This document shows, piece by piece, positions 26,058 to 36,370 of a stretch of DNA of 42,236 nt. How positions within the stretch are numbered: the stretch's first letter is position 1; the number at the start of each line of letters is the position of its first letter. The translations under genes were made by a program, and so were the position numbers. The notes under the pieces were generated by a model. That model worked only from the letters and a program-made list of their open reading frames with translations, had not been told where the DNA came from and did no database searches. The stretch is from positions 1-42,236 of the forward strand of contig JADHNU010000019.1 of NCBI GenBank assembly GCA_016779325.1. Reading direction: 5' to 3'. Source of the stretch: Pseudomonadales bacterium (GTDB taxonomy: Bacteria; Pseudomonadota; Gammaproteobacteria; Pseudomonadales; Azotimanducaceae).

Positions 26058-29000
26058 CTAGGGGGTATCAATCAGAACGCGCCCTTCCGCTTCCGGTGGC
26101 GCTGCGTCTTCCTTACCGCTTGCCTCCTCGGGAGGGAGGGTGCTCTCGACTTCAAAAATCGAATCAAAGGTCAGTTCCGGCGCATCCACCTTACCGCCAA
26201 GCAGATAGCGGGCGCTGGAGAAACGATCGATCTGGTCGCGAAAGAGCCGCTCCGCCACCAGCACCCCAGCCCCGGCAAGGGGGTTGGCCAGCAGCGCTGC
26301 GTACGCGGCGGCCCAGGGAAGGTTATTGCCCACGGGCAGGGTGACCACGAGATCACCGGTCAAATCATAGCTCGCGAGGTCCACCGCGGCGGCCAGCTGG
26401 AAGCGGCTTGAAGGCCCTCGCATGCGCACGGGGCCGTCCGTGCGCAGCTGCCCGGCTTCCAGGTTAAAGGCGCCCTGAAGCTCATCAAACACCAGACCCC
26501 GCTTGTACACATCAGAGAAATCAAAGCGCAGGCGCCGCGCCAGCGCGCTAAAATTCAACAGCCCCAGTACGCGCATGGGGGCTCCGGCGGCGTCGATCTG
26601 GAGAAAGCGACCCCGATCAATGCCGAAGTCCACCGTGCCCTCGGCGTCCTTCAGAGTGAGCGCTTCCGGTCCGCCAGGCCAGCTTAAATCCATATCGAAG
26701 GCAAAATTCTCCGATTCCACCGTGGGCAGGAACCCAAAGGCGGAGAGGGCATCGGCAAAGTTCTGCCCAGAAATGCGCCCCTCATAGCGGGATCCCAGGG
26801 TGGGTGCGTAGGTCAGGGTGAGCTGATGCACTCCGCCGTCACGCGCCCCCAGGATGAGGCCGCGCCCTTGTGCCTCAAATTCGCCAAGCACCAACGACGT
26901 CTCGTTCGCCGCTAAGGTGAAGGCCACGCCTTCGTAGGCCTCCCCGAACAAACTGAGCTGATCAATACGCAGGCGCAGGGGTGGCCAACTTTCTGGACTG
27001 AGGTCTCCGAGCGACGCCAGGGAGAAGGGGTCCTCGGGCGCCGCCAGGGCTGGCGCCACGCCATGATCCGCTGCGGCTTCCGCCAGCAGCGGCGCCGCGG
27101 CGTCCAAGCCTTCCCCCTCCGGTGGCCATTGCAAGGCGGCCAGCCGCAGATCCAAGCTCCGGTCCCCTTGCACCGTAAGCGCGCCCGTGGCGCTCGGAAA
27201 GGCGAACACAAAATAGGGGGCGCTCACCTGGCCCGCCATGACCAGCTGCCCCGCCCCAAAGGGTGCGTCCCCCCACAGGGCCTCGTCCAGCCGCAGGGAC
27301 GCCGCCAAGGGCAAGGCGCTCGCGCCGCCCGTATCCGCCGGGGCTTCGGGGAAGCTTGCCACCCGGGTCAGCCAAGGATCCAAAGCGAAGCGGCTGACCC
27401 GCCCCTGCACCGTTACGCCGTAGGCCGGCTCGGGCGGCAAAGGTGCGTCAATCCCGAGGGCAGCTGAGACAAGGCTGCCATCTTCAAAGCTCGCCCGGGC
27501 TGACAGCCCGCCCCAGCCCAGCTGCAACTTGGCCGCGGGGGTCTCGCCAAGATCCGATTGGGTGTAGCGCAAGTCCAGCACGGAATCGCGCGCGTCCAGC
27601 GGTGCCGGTAACCCCGTTTGCAAATCGAGGGCCTCGGAACGGGCGGACAGATCGAGCCCGCCGGCGCCATCGATGCGCAGATCGGCGGTATAGGACAGGG
27701 CGCCTTGTACGCCATCTAGGTAGGGAATGCGCAGCCACTGGGCCAACGCTTGCCCGCGCAGCGTGCCCTCCCCCGCAAAAGCGAGGCCCGCGTCCTCCAG
27801 GCTCCCGGCAATGGCCGCCCGGAAGGGCCCATCAAAAAGCGAGCCCGTAAGCTCTTGGGCGGCCAGCGTCCCGGGATAGCGATAGGTCACGGTGCCTGCC
27901 AAATCATCTAGGGTCAGACGGGACCGTCCCACGGCAAGGGCGACGCCCTCAAGGGCCGTCGCCACCTGTAGACGCTCCGGCGGCTGCCCAAGGACCATAG
28001 CGAGATTGAGATCGAGCGCGACCGGGCCCGCGGCGGCCCAATCCTCCTGGAGAAAGGCCAGGCCCGGCCCAAGGGGCGCGGTCTTAAGAAAGTTCAGGAG
28101 GCCCTCCCCGGTCCCCCGACCCCGAGCGGTCAGCTCTAGGCGGCGCGGCGTTGGGCCTGCAGGGAGGGAAAAGGTGCCTTCGGAGAGACTAAGTCCCGAA
28201 AGGCTCCCGCCCCTTAGGGTGCCATAGACCGCCTCAGGCTCAAGCCACACACGACCCTCAAGCTGCGCCAGCTCGGGCCACCGGGGGGCGGGACGGAGAC
28301 GCCCCTCGCTGAGGTCGAGAGCAAGGGAGGCACTGCGCTCCGTGGGCCTCGCCGGCTTAAAGGGGCCATAAAGCACGAACTGCCCGTGCCCAACTCGTCC
28401 GCCGCGGATCGAGTCGAGGAGCCAGCTCCGCAGCCCCGGCTCGAGTTTCTCCGGGAGGTAAGCACCGAGAAACAGCGCATCGGCCTCCTGAAAGTCCACG
28501 GCCAACGCCAAGCGTCGCCCAGCCTCCTCCGGGGTAAGGCGCAGCGCGAACTGCCCCTCGGCCGATGCCGCTTCCCCCTTCAAGGCAAGCTTGCGTCCCT
28601 CCAGTTCTAAAGCCTCCGGGGTCCAGCGCAGGGCAAGCTCCCCCGAGCCTTCGTCGTACTGCCATCCCGCGGCAAACACCCGGGGGAAATGGAGATAGAA
28701 GGGCCCACTGGCAAGGGTAAAGGTCGCCCCTTCCACGGTCGCCTGAAACCGACCGTCGAGGCCGCGGACCGTGGGCATACCTCGATAGGCCGTGGCGCGA
28801 AGATCTTGGATTTCCGCCTCAAGGGCTAGGGATGCCCGGGGCGCGTCGGGATTCAGGCGCAAGCGCAGATCCCGAAGCCGCCCATCGAGGGCCAAGCGCT
28901 GGAGCCAGCTATCCAGGGCCTTGGGACGATCGGGCCAGGCCGCGACGAGCTCCGCCGCCGTGCGCAAGGATAGCTCGGGCAAAAATAGGCGAAGCTCCGG

Positions 29001-29981
29001 CGCGACTCCGCGGCGCCAGGCCAGCGCCGCATCGGAAAAGGAGACGGGCACGCCCGCCAAGCGCCCCTGGAGCGTGCGTAGCCAAAGGGAGCCGCGCTCC
29101 CGACCCAACCGCTGGCCGAAGAGCTCGAGGGAAAGGGCCTCGGCCTTCACCGTTTCCGTCACCTGCAGCACCGGCGCCTGGGCCGCGAGGCGGAACTGGA
29201 AGCCCGCTTGGGGCTCGAAGGCCCCCTCAAAGGCCAAGTCCTCCAGCGCCCCCTGGGGCAAGGCGTCCACCGTAGTGAGCCAGGGCCGGAGGCGCTCGCG
29301 ATCCAAGCGATTTAAGCGGCCCTGAACGCGGCCTTCCCGCTCCCCCTCAGTGAGGGGATCGCCCCGGAGCTCGTAGCTGAGGGTGCCTCTTGGCCCGTCG
29401 TCGCCCACGGTCTGAAAGGCAAGGAGCCCCCGATGCCAGAGCCAACCATCCCGAAGCTCCCCGCGCAGGCGCCAGCTTTCCGCCCCCTCCAAGGTAATGG
29501 TAGCCCCCTCAAGGCTCACCCCATCGGCATGGAAAACGGCGCGCAAAAGGCTTTGGGGCAGGGTTTTCGAGGCCGGCGCCGGGGGTAGACCCCGGAGGCG
29601 CAGGCTATCGCCATCCCGCTCCAGGTACACCGCCAGCCCCCCGAGGGAAAGCTGGCGGGCAATTGGCAAGCCCCGATAAAGGCTTTCCAGCACGTCGAGC
29701 TCAAGGGACAGGGCGTCCGCCGTGAGGGCCGGCGCCGAGGCTGGCCCGACCCGGAGCCCTTGCAGCTCGAGCACGGGGGAAAACCCTTGCATGCGGCCCC
29801 GGATTCGCTCCGCTGTCAGGGGCATCTCCAGCGCCTGCGCAACGGCCTGAAGGACCGCCTGCTGCTGCGTTTCTAAGCTGGCCAGGGCAAGGCGCCCGCC
29901 AGCCCCATACAACGCGAGCCCCGAAAAGAGCAGAAGCCAAGGCCAAACCCAGCGTCCCCGCGAGCGGCGCGCCTCAGGCAT
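26058..29981 (-). CDS. yhdP: YhdP, AsmA-like envelope protein
   Basis: YhdP belongs to the AsmA-like family, whose members are rod-shaped beta-groove proteins anchored in the inner membrane. In E. coli YhdP, TamB and YdbH move phospholipids to the outer membrane. The product is about 1307 residues with one N-terminal helix (WVWPWLLLFSGLALYGAGG), long beta-rich repeats, the DUF3971-type middle, and a C-terminal AsmA segment (YDLTGDLVVTLPVGNNLPWAAAYAALLANPLAGAGVLVAERLF). I chose the ATG at 29981, which overlaps the rng stop and follows a GAGG motif by 9 bases. ATG 29999 is possible. Confidence 0.95.
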   Translation of the reverse strand: MPEARRSRGRWVWPWLLLFSGLALYGAGGRLALASLETQQQAVLQAVAQALEMPLTAERIRGRMQGFSPVLELQGLRVGPASAPALTADALSLELDVLESLYRGLPIARQLSLGGLAVYLERDGDSLRLRGLPPAPASKTLPQSLLRAVFHADGVSLEGATITLEGAESWRLRGELRDGWLWHRGLLAFQTVGDDGPRGTLSYELRGDPLTEGEREGRVQGRLNRLDRERLRPWLTTVDALPQGALEDLAFEGAFEPQAGFQFRLAAQAPVLQVTETVKAEALSLELFGQRLGRERGSLWLRTLQGRLAGVPVSFSDAALAWRRGVAPELRLFLPELSLRTAAELVAAWPDRPKALDSWLQRLALDGRLRDLRLRLNPDAPRASLALEAEIQDLRATAYRGMPTVRGLDGRFQATVEGATFTLASGPFYLHFPRVFAAGWQYDEGSGELALRWTPEALELEGRKLALKGEAASAEGQFALRLTPEEAGRRLALAVDFQEADALFLGAYLPEKLEPGLRSWLLDSIRGGRVGHGQFVLYGPFKPARPTERSASLALDLSEGRLRPAPRWPELAQLEGRVWLEPEAVYGTLRGGSLSGLSLSEGTFSLPAGPTPRRLELTARGRGTGEGLLNFLKTAPLGPGLAFLQEDWAAAGPVALDLNLAMVLGQPPERLQVATALEGVALAVGRSRLTLDDLAGTVTYRYPGTLAAQELTGSLFDGPFRAAIAGSLEDAGLAFAGEGTLRGQALAQWLRIPYLDGVQGALSYTADLRIDGAGGLDLSARSEALDLQTGLPAPLDARDSVLDLRYTQSDLGETPAAKLQLGWGGLSARASFEDGSLVSAALGIDAPLPPEPAYGVTVQGRVSRFALDPWLTRVASFPEAPADTGGASALPLAASLRLDEALWGDAPFGAGQLVMAGQVSAPYFVFAFPSATGALTVQGDRSLDLRLAALQWPPEGEGLDAAAPLLAEAAADHGVAPALAAPEDPFSLASLGDLSPESWPPLRLRIDQLSLFGEAYEGVAFTLAANETSLVLGEFEAQGRGLILGARDGGVHQLTLTYAPTLGSRYEGRISGQNFADALSAFGFLPTVESENFAFDMDLSWPGGPEALTLKDAEGTVDFGIDRGRFLQIDAAGAPMRVLGLLNFSALARRLRFDFSDVYKRGLVFDELQGAFNLEAGQLRTDGPVRMRGPSSRFQLAAAVDLASYDLTGDLVVTLPVGNNLPWAAAYAALLANPLAGAGVLVAERLFRDQIDRFSSARYLLGGKVDAPELTFDSIFEVESTLPPEEASGKEDAAPPEAEGRVLIDTP

Positions 29982-31467
29982 CGCTTGGCGCCTCGTCATC
30001 CTCGCTCGGACGCGCGCCCAGGGCGAAGCGCTCCGGCTCAAGGCCATCGCTCTCCTCCAAGATGAGCTCGATGGCCGAGGGAAGGGCCGGGGCTCGGCGG
30101 CGAAGCTGGGCGGCAAGGGCCGAGCCTACGGTGAGCTGGAGCTGGCCTCCCGGCGCCAGGGCGGCAGCAGCCCGGGCCACCGCGTCGCGGGCTTCCGCCG
30201 CCGCGAGGGAGGCCGCAGGGCGCCAACCCAAGCCGTCGCAATGGCTACAGGGCTCTTCCAGCTGAGCCCGCAAACTCGGCCGAACACGCTTACGACTGAG
30301 TTCCACCAGGCCCAGAGGGGAGAACGGCGAAATCCGCACCGTGGAGGGATCCGCTGCACAACCCCGGGCGAGCCGGTCCCAAACCTGCGCACGGTGGGCT
30401 GGGGAGACCATATCGATGAAATCGATGACGACGATGCCCCCCAGGTTCCGAAACCGAAGCAAAGCGGGAATGGCGTCCGCCGCGGCCAGGTTGGTCGCGA
30501 GTAAGGTTTCCGCAGCGTCCTTGCCACCGACGAAGCTTCCCGTATTGACGTCGATGGCCGTCAGCGCTTCCGTTTCCTCCACCACCAGGTGCGCGCCCCC
30601 GGGGAGCGGCACGCGAGGCTGACGCGCAGCTTCCAGGGCCGCATCCACCCCGAAGGCCGTCAGCAAGCCCTGCGGCCGCCCCCAGGGTTCCACGCAGGCC
30701 GCCAACGGTGGATCCACCGCATCGAGATAGCGCTTGGCAACTTCGCAAAGGGCGTCATCGTTAATGATAATGCGCTCGACATCTGGGGCGGCCCAGTCAC
30801 GCAGGGCCGCCAGCGCGGGCGGAAGATCCTCATAAAGACAGCTGGGCGCGAGGGCCGTCGGAATCGCGGCATCAAGACGCGCCCACAAATCCAGCAGGCG
30901 GCGGCGGTCGGCGGCCAGCGCCGCCGCCGAAGCGCCCTGGGCCACGGTTCGCGCCACCAGTCCAGGGCCTTCCTTGCCCCGAAGCCCCCGAAGAATGGCC
31001 GCCAGGCGAGCGCGCTCCTCGGGGATCTCAATACGCTGGGAAACGCCCACGTGTTGAGCGTCCGGCATGAGCACGAGGAGCCGGGACGGTAGGGTGGGTG
31101 CGGTGCGAAGCCGAGGGCCCTTTGATCCAAGGGGATCCTTGACCACCTGCACCAGCACCCGATCCCCGGCCTTCATCTGAGATTCCAGGGGCGGAAGGGG
31201 CGCCCCGCTGCTGCGCGCCGCGGTGATGGCGGGGAAGGCCTCTCCGCGGACGTCCTTACTGTGCAGAAAACCGGCACGATCGAGCCCCAGATCGATGAAG
31301 GCCGCTTGCAGCCCGGGCACCACGCGCGCCACCACGCCCAAGAAGAGCTGACCCACAAGTCGCGATCCCTCGTGGCGAGCGAGGTCGAAGGCTTCGGCTC
31401 GCCCCCCCTCGAGAAGGGCCACGCGGGTAAGTTCGCGCCCGACATCTAAAAGTAGGGTGCGGCTCAT
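29974..31467 (-). CDS. rng: ribonuclease G
   Basis: RNase G is an endoribonuclease of the RNase E/G family that trims the 16S rRNA 5' end and cuts some mRNAs. The 497-residue product begins with an S1-like RNA-binding domain (FLGVVARVVPGLQAAFIDLGLDRAGFLH). The catalytic DNase-I-like part has EALTAIDVNTGSF and IVVIDFIDM, containing the two Mg-binding Asp residues. The zinc-link CSHCDG follows, then the small domain. It lacks the long disordered tail of RNase E. The ATG at 31467 overlaps the maf stop (ATGA); an ATG at 31482 is less likely. Confidence 0.96.
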   Translation of the reverse strand: MSRTLLLDVGRELTRVALLEGGRAEAFDLARHEGSRLVGQLFLGVVARVVPGLQAAFIDLGLDRAGFLHSKDVRGEAFPAITAARSSGAPLPPLESQMKAGDRVLVQVVKDPLGSKGPRLRTAPTLPSRLLVLMPDAQHVGVSQRIEIPEERARLAAILRGLRGKEGPGLVARTVAQGASAAALAADRRRLLDLWARLDAAIPTALAPSCLYEDLPPALAALRDWAAPDVERIIINDDALCEVAKRYLDAVDPPLAACVEPWGRPQGLLTAFGVDAALEAARQPRVPLPGGAHLVVEETEALTAIDVNTGSFVGGKDAAETLLATNLAAADAIPALLRFRNLGGIVVIDFIDMVSPAHRAQVWDRLARGCAADPSTVRISPFSPLGLVELSRKRVRPSLRAQLEEPCSHCDGLGWRPAASLAAAEARDAVARAAAALAPGGQLQLTVGSALAAQLRRRAPALPSAIELILEESDGLEPERFALGARPSEDDEAPSDA

Positions 31468-32057
31468 GACGGCCTGGACCATAAGGTCAGGCCAACGGCT
31501 TCCAAAAGGGGCGCCGTGGCCGCAAGGGGCAAGCCCATGACGCCACTAAAGGTGCCCTCCAACCGGGTCACAAACACCTCAGCCAGGCCTTGAATCGCAT
31601 AGGCGCCAGCTTTGTCCCGGGGCTCTCCCGTGGCCCAGTAGGCCTCGGCCTCCCCGGGGCGAAGCGGGCGAAAGGTGACCCGGCTACGATTTAAAACCCC
31701 GTGCTCGGCGCCCCGCCGGGGCAGCACCGCAACCGCCGTCAGCACTTCGTGGGTGCGGCCCGAAAGGCTCGCCAACATCGCCAAGGCATCCTTCCGATCG
31801 ATAGGCTTTCCCAGCACCTGGTCGTCCACCACCACAATCGTGTCGGCCGCCAACACGGGGCGGGGATCGTCCGCGAAGCGGTCCCGCACCACGCGGCCCT
31901 TTTCCCTCGCCAAGCGCTGGACCAGCGCCTCGGCTGCCTCACCAACCCGGGGGCGCTCATCAAGGTCGGCGGGGACTTGCTCGCAGGTGAGCCCCAGGCC
32001 GGTCAGCAGGGCAAGGCGACGGGGCGACTGGGACGCAAGAATCAAGGCCATACTCAT
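31464..32057 (-). CDS. maf: Maf-like nucleoside triphosphate pyrophosphatase
   Basis: Maf proteins hydrolyse non-canonical or excess nucleoside triphosphates to monophosphates (dTTP/UTP for the YhdE subfamily). The 197-residue product has the opening motif ASQSPRRLALLTGLGL, the catalytic LAADTIVVVDDQVLGKP and the late DKAGAYAIQGLAEVFV. The start at 32057 overlaps the mreD stop (ATGA), and MALILASQSPRR follows. Location between mreD and rng is the usual one, pointing to the YhdE type. Confidence 0.95.
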   Translation of the reverse strand: MSMALILASQSPRRLALLTGLGLTCEQVPADLDERPRVGEAAEALVQRLAREKGRVVRDRFADDPRPVLAADTIVVVDDQVLGKPIDRKDALAMLASLSGRTHEVLTAVAVLPRRGAEHGVLNRSRVTFRPLRPGEAEAYWATGEPRDKAGAYAIQGLAEVFVTRLEGTFSGVMGLPLAATAPLLEAVGLTLWSRPS

Positions 32058-32545
32058 AGGCTTGGCCCCAACCAGCGCCGCAGGGGCGCGAGGGCGCCAT
32101 ACACCAGAGGCCAGCATAGGGCCGTCATCAGCGGCGCCCACAGGAGCGCCAAACTGAGCGCTTGGCCCCGGGCGAGGCGAAGCATCAACGCGGCCGCAAG
32201 CTCCGCGGCGAGCACGGTCAGCAGCACAATCAAGGCCTGTTGCAAGAGGGAATACATGCGCAATCGCTGATAGAGGGACAGGCCCGCCCAGGCAATAAAC
32301 ACGTAGGTGAGCGCGTGCTGCCCAAGAAGGCTCCCGGTGACGCTATCCACAAGTAAGCCTGCCAACCACGCACTGCCCATACCCACGGCCTCCGGAGCCA
32401 TCATGACCCAGAATAGCAGGACCAGCACGGCCCACTGGGGCCGAAACCAGCCCAGCTCCGCCGGCGAGGCTGCAGGCAAGGCGAGGGCCGTGAGCACCAG
32501 GGCGACGCCCAGGCTTCCCCAAAAGGCCAAGAGCGGAGCAGGCAT
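32054..32545 (-). CDS. mreD: rod shape-determining protein MreD
   Basis: MreD is a small integral membrane partner of MreC in the elongasome. The 163-residue product has about five hydrophobic helices (LLAFWGSLGVALVLTALAL; WAVLVLLFWVMMAPE; AWLAGLLVDSVTGSLLGQHALTYVFIAWAGL; LLQQALIVLLTVLAAELAAALML; WAPLMTALCWPLVYGALA). The start is ATG at 32545 (TGATG overlap with mreC) or GTG one codon earlier. It is third in mreBCD. Confidence 0.93.
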   Translation of the reverse strand: MPAPLLAFWGSLGVALVLTALALPAASPAELGWFRPQWAVLVLLFWVMMAPEAVGMGSAWLAGLLVDSVTGSLLGQHALTYVFIAWAGLSLYQRLRMYSLLQQALIVLLTVLAAELAAALMLRLARGQALSLALLWAPLMTALCWPLVYGALAPLRRWLGPSL

Positions 32546-33396
32546 CACCGGGCGTCCCCCAGCGGCTGATCCCAGGGCGGTCGCTGCCCCCCGGCGACGG
32601 AAAGCACCACCACGTCCTGGAGCCGTCGCAGCGGGGCGAGGGGTTCGGCCTGAACGTTCATAAAGGCTTCGCTGGTTGATCCCTCTACGGCGATCACCCG
32701 CGCCACCGGATAGCCGGGGGGGAAGCGCCCCCCAAGGCCCGAGGTGACCAGTACATCACCGAGGCGAATGTCATCCTGGCTGGAGAGGTAAGGCACGCTG
32801 AGGGGGACGCCCGGACCCTGCCCCTGGGCCAGCGCACGCAGGCCATTGCGCAGCACCACGACGGGCGTGCTATGCGCGAGATCGTCGATAAGGAGAACGC
32901 GGGAGGACAGGGCCCCCGTTTCGATGACCTGGCCCACCAACCCCTCGGCGCCAAGCACGGCATCGCCCAGGCCAATACCCTGACCGTCCCCCCGATCCAC
33001 AATAAGCTGGCTCCGCCGGGGATCGGGCGTAACGCCAATCACCGCCGCAAAGCGCTCTCGCCCCTGCACCCGTTCAGCGCTGCCAAGGAGCGCCCGCAGC
33101 CGGGCGTTTTCCGCCTCCAGGGCCGACAGCCGTTGCAGGGCGATGGCTTGCCGAGACAGCTCGCGGGACAGGCGCCGATTCGCGTCCACCGTGGCGCGCC
33201 AATGGCCCGCCGCTTCGAGGGCTGCATAGGGCAAATGAGCGGTAAATATGAGGGGGCTGACGGCCGTGGCCAGGGCCGTGCGGAGAGGATCAAGGGCGGT
33301 GGTGCGGTGATCGGCGACCACCATGGCAAGGGAGAGCACCACCAGCGTCAAGGCGCGATAGCCAGTGAAGGATCTCTCAACAAACAGCGCCTTGAT
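32545..33396 (-). CDS. mreC: rod shape-determining protein MreC, apparent ATC start codon
   Basis: MreC is a bitopic periplasmic scaffold linking MreB filaments to the wall synthases PBP2 and RodA. The product (283 residues) has a membrane helix (LTLVVLSLAMVVADH), a coiled coil (about 65-100, RRLSRELSRQAIALQRLSALEAENARLRALL) and two beta domains with VIGVTPDPRRSQLIVDRG and VTSGLGGRFPPGYPVARV. An in-frame TGA at 33411-33409 bounds the frame. Between it and the membrane helix there is no ATG or GTG, only ATC (33396), CTG (33387) and TTG (33351). ATC stands 7 bases after AGGAGG and restores the family's cytoplasmic leader (KALFVERSFTGYR), so it is the best start. TTG has no Shine-Dalgarno sequence. 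Confidence 0.9.
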   Translation of the reverse strand: MKALFVERSFTGYRALTLVVLSLAMVVADHRTTALDPLRTALATAVSPLIFTAHLPYAALEAAGHWRATVDANRRLSRELSRQAIALQRLSALEAENARLRALLGSAERVQGRERFAAVIGVTPDPRRSQLIVDRGDGQGIGLGDAVLGAEGLVGQVIETGALSSRVLLIDDLAHSTPVVVLRNGLRALAQGQGPGVPLSVPYLSSQDDIRLGDVLVTSGLGGRFPPGYPVARVIAVEGSTSEAFMNVQAEPLAPLRRLQDVVVLSVAGGQRPPWDQPLGDAR

Positions 33397-33401
33397 GGTG
33401 C

Positions 33402-33409
33402 CACCTCCT
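33402..33409 (-). promoter_or_regulatory. mreC: Shine-Dalgarno sequence that points to the ATC start of mreC
   Basis: The minus strand reads AGGAGGTG here, a full match to the 16S anti-Shine-Dalgarno. AGGAGG ends 7 bases before the ATC at 33396-33394. No ATG, GTG or TTG lies in the right frame at a workable distance. Confidence 0.8.
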
Positions 33410-33440
33410 CAGGGACGGCGCCCGCACCGCCCTAGGCGCT

Positions 33441-34490
<1,050 letters not shown>

Positions 34491-34526
34491 TTAGGCCGAC
34501 TTAGGACGGAAGAGGAAATCCTCGCC

Positions 34527-34555
34527 ACTCTAGCAATGCGCACCCTGCTGAACAA
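34527..34555 (-). promoter_or_regulatory. mreB: candidate sigma70 promoter of mreBCD
   Basis: On the minus strand TTGTTC (34555-34550), 17 bases, then TAGAGT (34532-34527). It predicts a leader of about 40 bases. The boxes match the zapE candidate at 10065-10093 almost exactly. Confidence 0.45.
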
Positions 34556-34628
34556 GGAAAAACATGGTAGCTTAGCCCCCGCTCAGGCCTTCCTGGCCCT
34601 ATTCTCGCTCAACCGTTGGAAACGACCC

Positions 34629-34916
34629 ATGGCTCTGGATCCCGACGCCATCCGTCGCCTCGCGACCCTTTCCCGGCTCGCGCTCTCGGATGATGAAATC
34701 GCTGGCTACAGCGAGTCCCTCACGGACATTTTAACGGTCCTCGATCGCCTCGGGGGGCTGCCCGTGGGGGATGCGGCGCCCCTTGCCAGCCCCCTGACGG
34801 AGCCCCCGCCCCTCCGCGACGACATTGCGGAACCGGTGACCAATCGGGAAGCGCTCCAGGCGGGGGCCCCGGCCACGGACAACGGCTTCTATCTTGTGCC
34901 CAAGGTGCTGCCATGA
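34629..34916 (+). CDS. gatC: aspartyl/glutamyl-tRNA amidotransferase subunit C
   Basis: GatC stabilises the GatCAB amidotransferase that converts misacylated Asp-tRNA(Asn) and/or Glu-tRNA(Gln) to the amide forms. The 95-residue product has the family pattern IRRLATLSRLALSDDEIAGYSESLTDILTVLDRL and the C-terminal LRDDIAEPVTNREALQAGAPATDNGFYLVPKVL. The frame is open further upstream to 34536, but those residues are unlike GatC and overlap the mreB promoter area. The ATG at 34629 has only a weak GGAA upstream. Its stop overlaps the gatA start (ATGA). Confidence 0.96.
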   Translation: MALDPDAIRRLATLSRLALSDDEIAGYSESLTDILTVLDRLGGLPVGDAAPLASPLTEPPPLRDDIAEPVTNREALQAGAPATDNGFYLVPKVLP

Positions 34917-36370
34917 GCCCAGACACGCTTAAGGCCATGAGCGCCGCCCTGGCCGCCGGCGAGACCACGGCGGTTGCCCTCACGGAACAGGCCCTGGCAA
35001 AAGCCGAGGCCGCAAGGGACCTCAACGCGTTCCTTCACCTCAACCCCGAGAACGCCCTGGCCGCCGCCCGGGCTGCGGATACGCGCCGCAAGGCCGGCAC
35101 GGCCACCGCCCTCACGGGCATTCCTTTAGCGGTAAAAGACATCTTCTGTAGCGAAGGCGATCCCACCACCGCGGCGTCGAAGATGCTTGCGAACTGGCGC
35201 GCCCCCTACGATGCGACGGCCGTGGCCCGCTTAAAGGCCGCCGGCGCCGTACTCATCGGCAAGCTCAACCTCGACGAATTCGCCATGGGCGCTTCGGGGG
35301 AAAACAGCGCCTTTGGCCCCACCCTGAACCCCTGGGATCGCACCCGGGTGCCCGGCGGGTCCTCCTCCGGCTCGGCGGCGGCCGTGGCCGCCAGCATTGT
35401 CCCGGGCACCCTGGGCACGGATACGGGCGGTTCCATTCGCCAACCCGCGGCCTTCTGCGGCTTAACGGGGCTGAAGCCCACCTATGGCCGGGTGTCGCGC
35501 TGGGGCATGATCGCCTTCGCGTCGTCGCTGGATCAGGGCGGCGCCCTGGCCTGGACCGCAGAGGACGTGGCCGAGCTCTTCTCCCTAATCGGCGGCCATG
35601 ACCCCAAAGATTCCACCAGCGCCCAGGGCACGGTGGCGGACGCGGCAACACTCCTCGCCGAGCCCGTCGCCGGCCTGACCCTCGGGGTGCCGGAAAGCTT
35701 TTTTGAGGCGGTGGACGGCGCGCTCCAGGGCCCCCTGGCCGACGCCAAGCGGCAATTCCAAGCCCTGGGCGTGCGCCTGAAGGCCCTCGAGCTGCCCTTC
35801 GCCGGAGACGCGGTGCCGGCCTATTACGTTCTCGCGCCGGCGGAGGCCTCCACCAACCTTTCTCGCTACGATGGTGTGCGCTTTGGCCATCGCTGCGAAA
35901 ACCCCGCGGATCTGAACGATCTCTACCGCCGAAGCCGCGGTGAAGGCTTCGGGCCCGAGGTCAAACGCCGCATCCTCACCGGCACCTATGCCCTCTCCGT
36001 GGGCTATTACGACGCCTACTACCGGCAGGCGCAGCGCGTCCGGCGTTGCATTTTCGATAGCTTCACCACGGCCTTTCAGGCGGTGGATGCGCTCTTTTTG
36101 CCCACCACGCCCACCACGGCTTTTCGCCTCGGGGAGAAGCGCGACGACCCCATCGCCCTCTACGAAGAGGATCGTTTCACCATTCCTGCGAACCTCGCTG
36201 GGCTGCCCGCCCTGTCCCTGCCCGTAGGCTTTAGCCAAGGCCTTCCCGTGGGGGGGCAGCTCCTCGCGCCCCACTTCCGGGAAGGCCGGATCCTGAGCCT
36301 CGCCCACGCCTTCCAGCAGGCCACGGACTACCATCAGCAGCGCCCAAGCGAGCAAGGAGCAACGCCATGA
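34913..36370 (+). CDS. gatA: aspartyl/glutamyl-tRNA amidotransferase subunit A
   Basis: GatA is the glutaminase of GatCAB and supplies ammonia to GatB. The 485-residue amidase-signature enzyme has the Ser-cisSer-Lys triad at Lys75 (LAVKDIF), Ser150 (GGSSSGS) and Ser174 ([11 protein letters not shown]), with the spacing expected for the family. Its end TDYHQQRPS is typical. It overlaps both neighbours by four bases, so the three subunits are co-translated. Confidence 0.98.
   Translation: MSPDTLKAMSAALAAGETTAVALTEQALAKAEAARDLNAFLHLNPENALAAARAADTRRKAGTATALTGIPLAVKDIFCSEGDPTTAASKMLANWRAPYDATAVARLKAAGAVLIGKLNLDEFAMGASGENSAFGPTLNPWDRTRVPGGSSSGSAAAVAASIVPGTLGTDTGGSIRQPAAFCGLTGLKPTYGRVSRWGMIAFASSLDQGGALAWTAEDVAELFSLIGGHDPKDSTSAQGTVADAATLLAEPVAGLTLGVPESFFEAVDGALQGPLADAKRQFQALGVRLKALELPFAGDAVPAYYVLAPAEASTNLSRYDGVRFGHRCENPADLNDLYRRSRGEGFGPEVKRRILTGTYALSVGYYDAYYRQAQRVRRCIFDSFTTAFQAVDALFLPTTPTTAFRLGEKRDDPIALYEEDRFTIPANLAGLPALSLPVGFSQGLPVGGQLLAPHFREGRILSLAHAFQQATDYHQQRPSEQGATP

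Noticed and set aside
33349-33351. TTG as the start of mreC
   Set aside because: It has no Shine-Dalgarno sequence and would begin inside the membrane helix without the conserved cytoplasmic leader. ATC with AGGAGG fits better, though TTG cannot be fully excluded.
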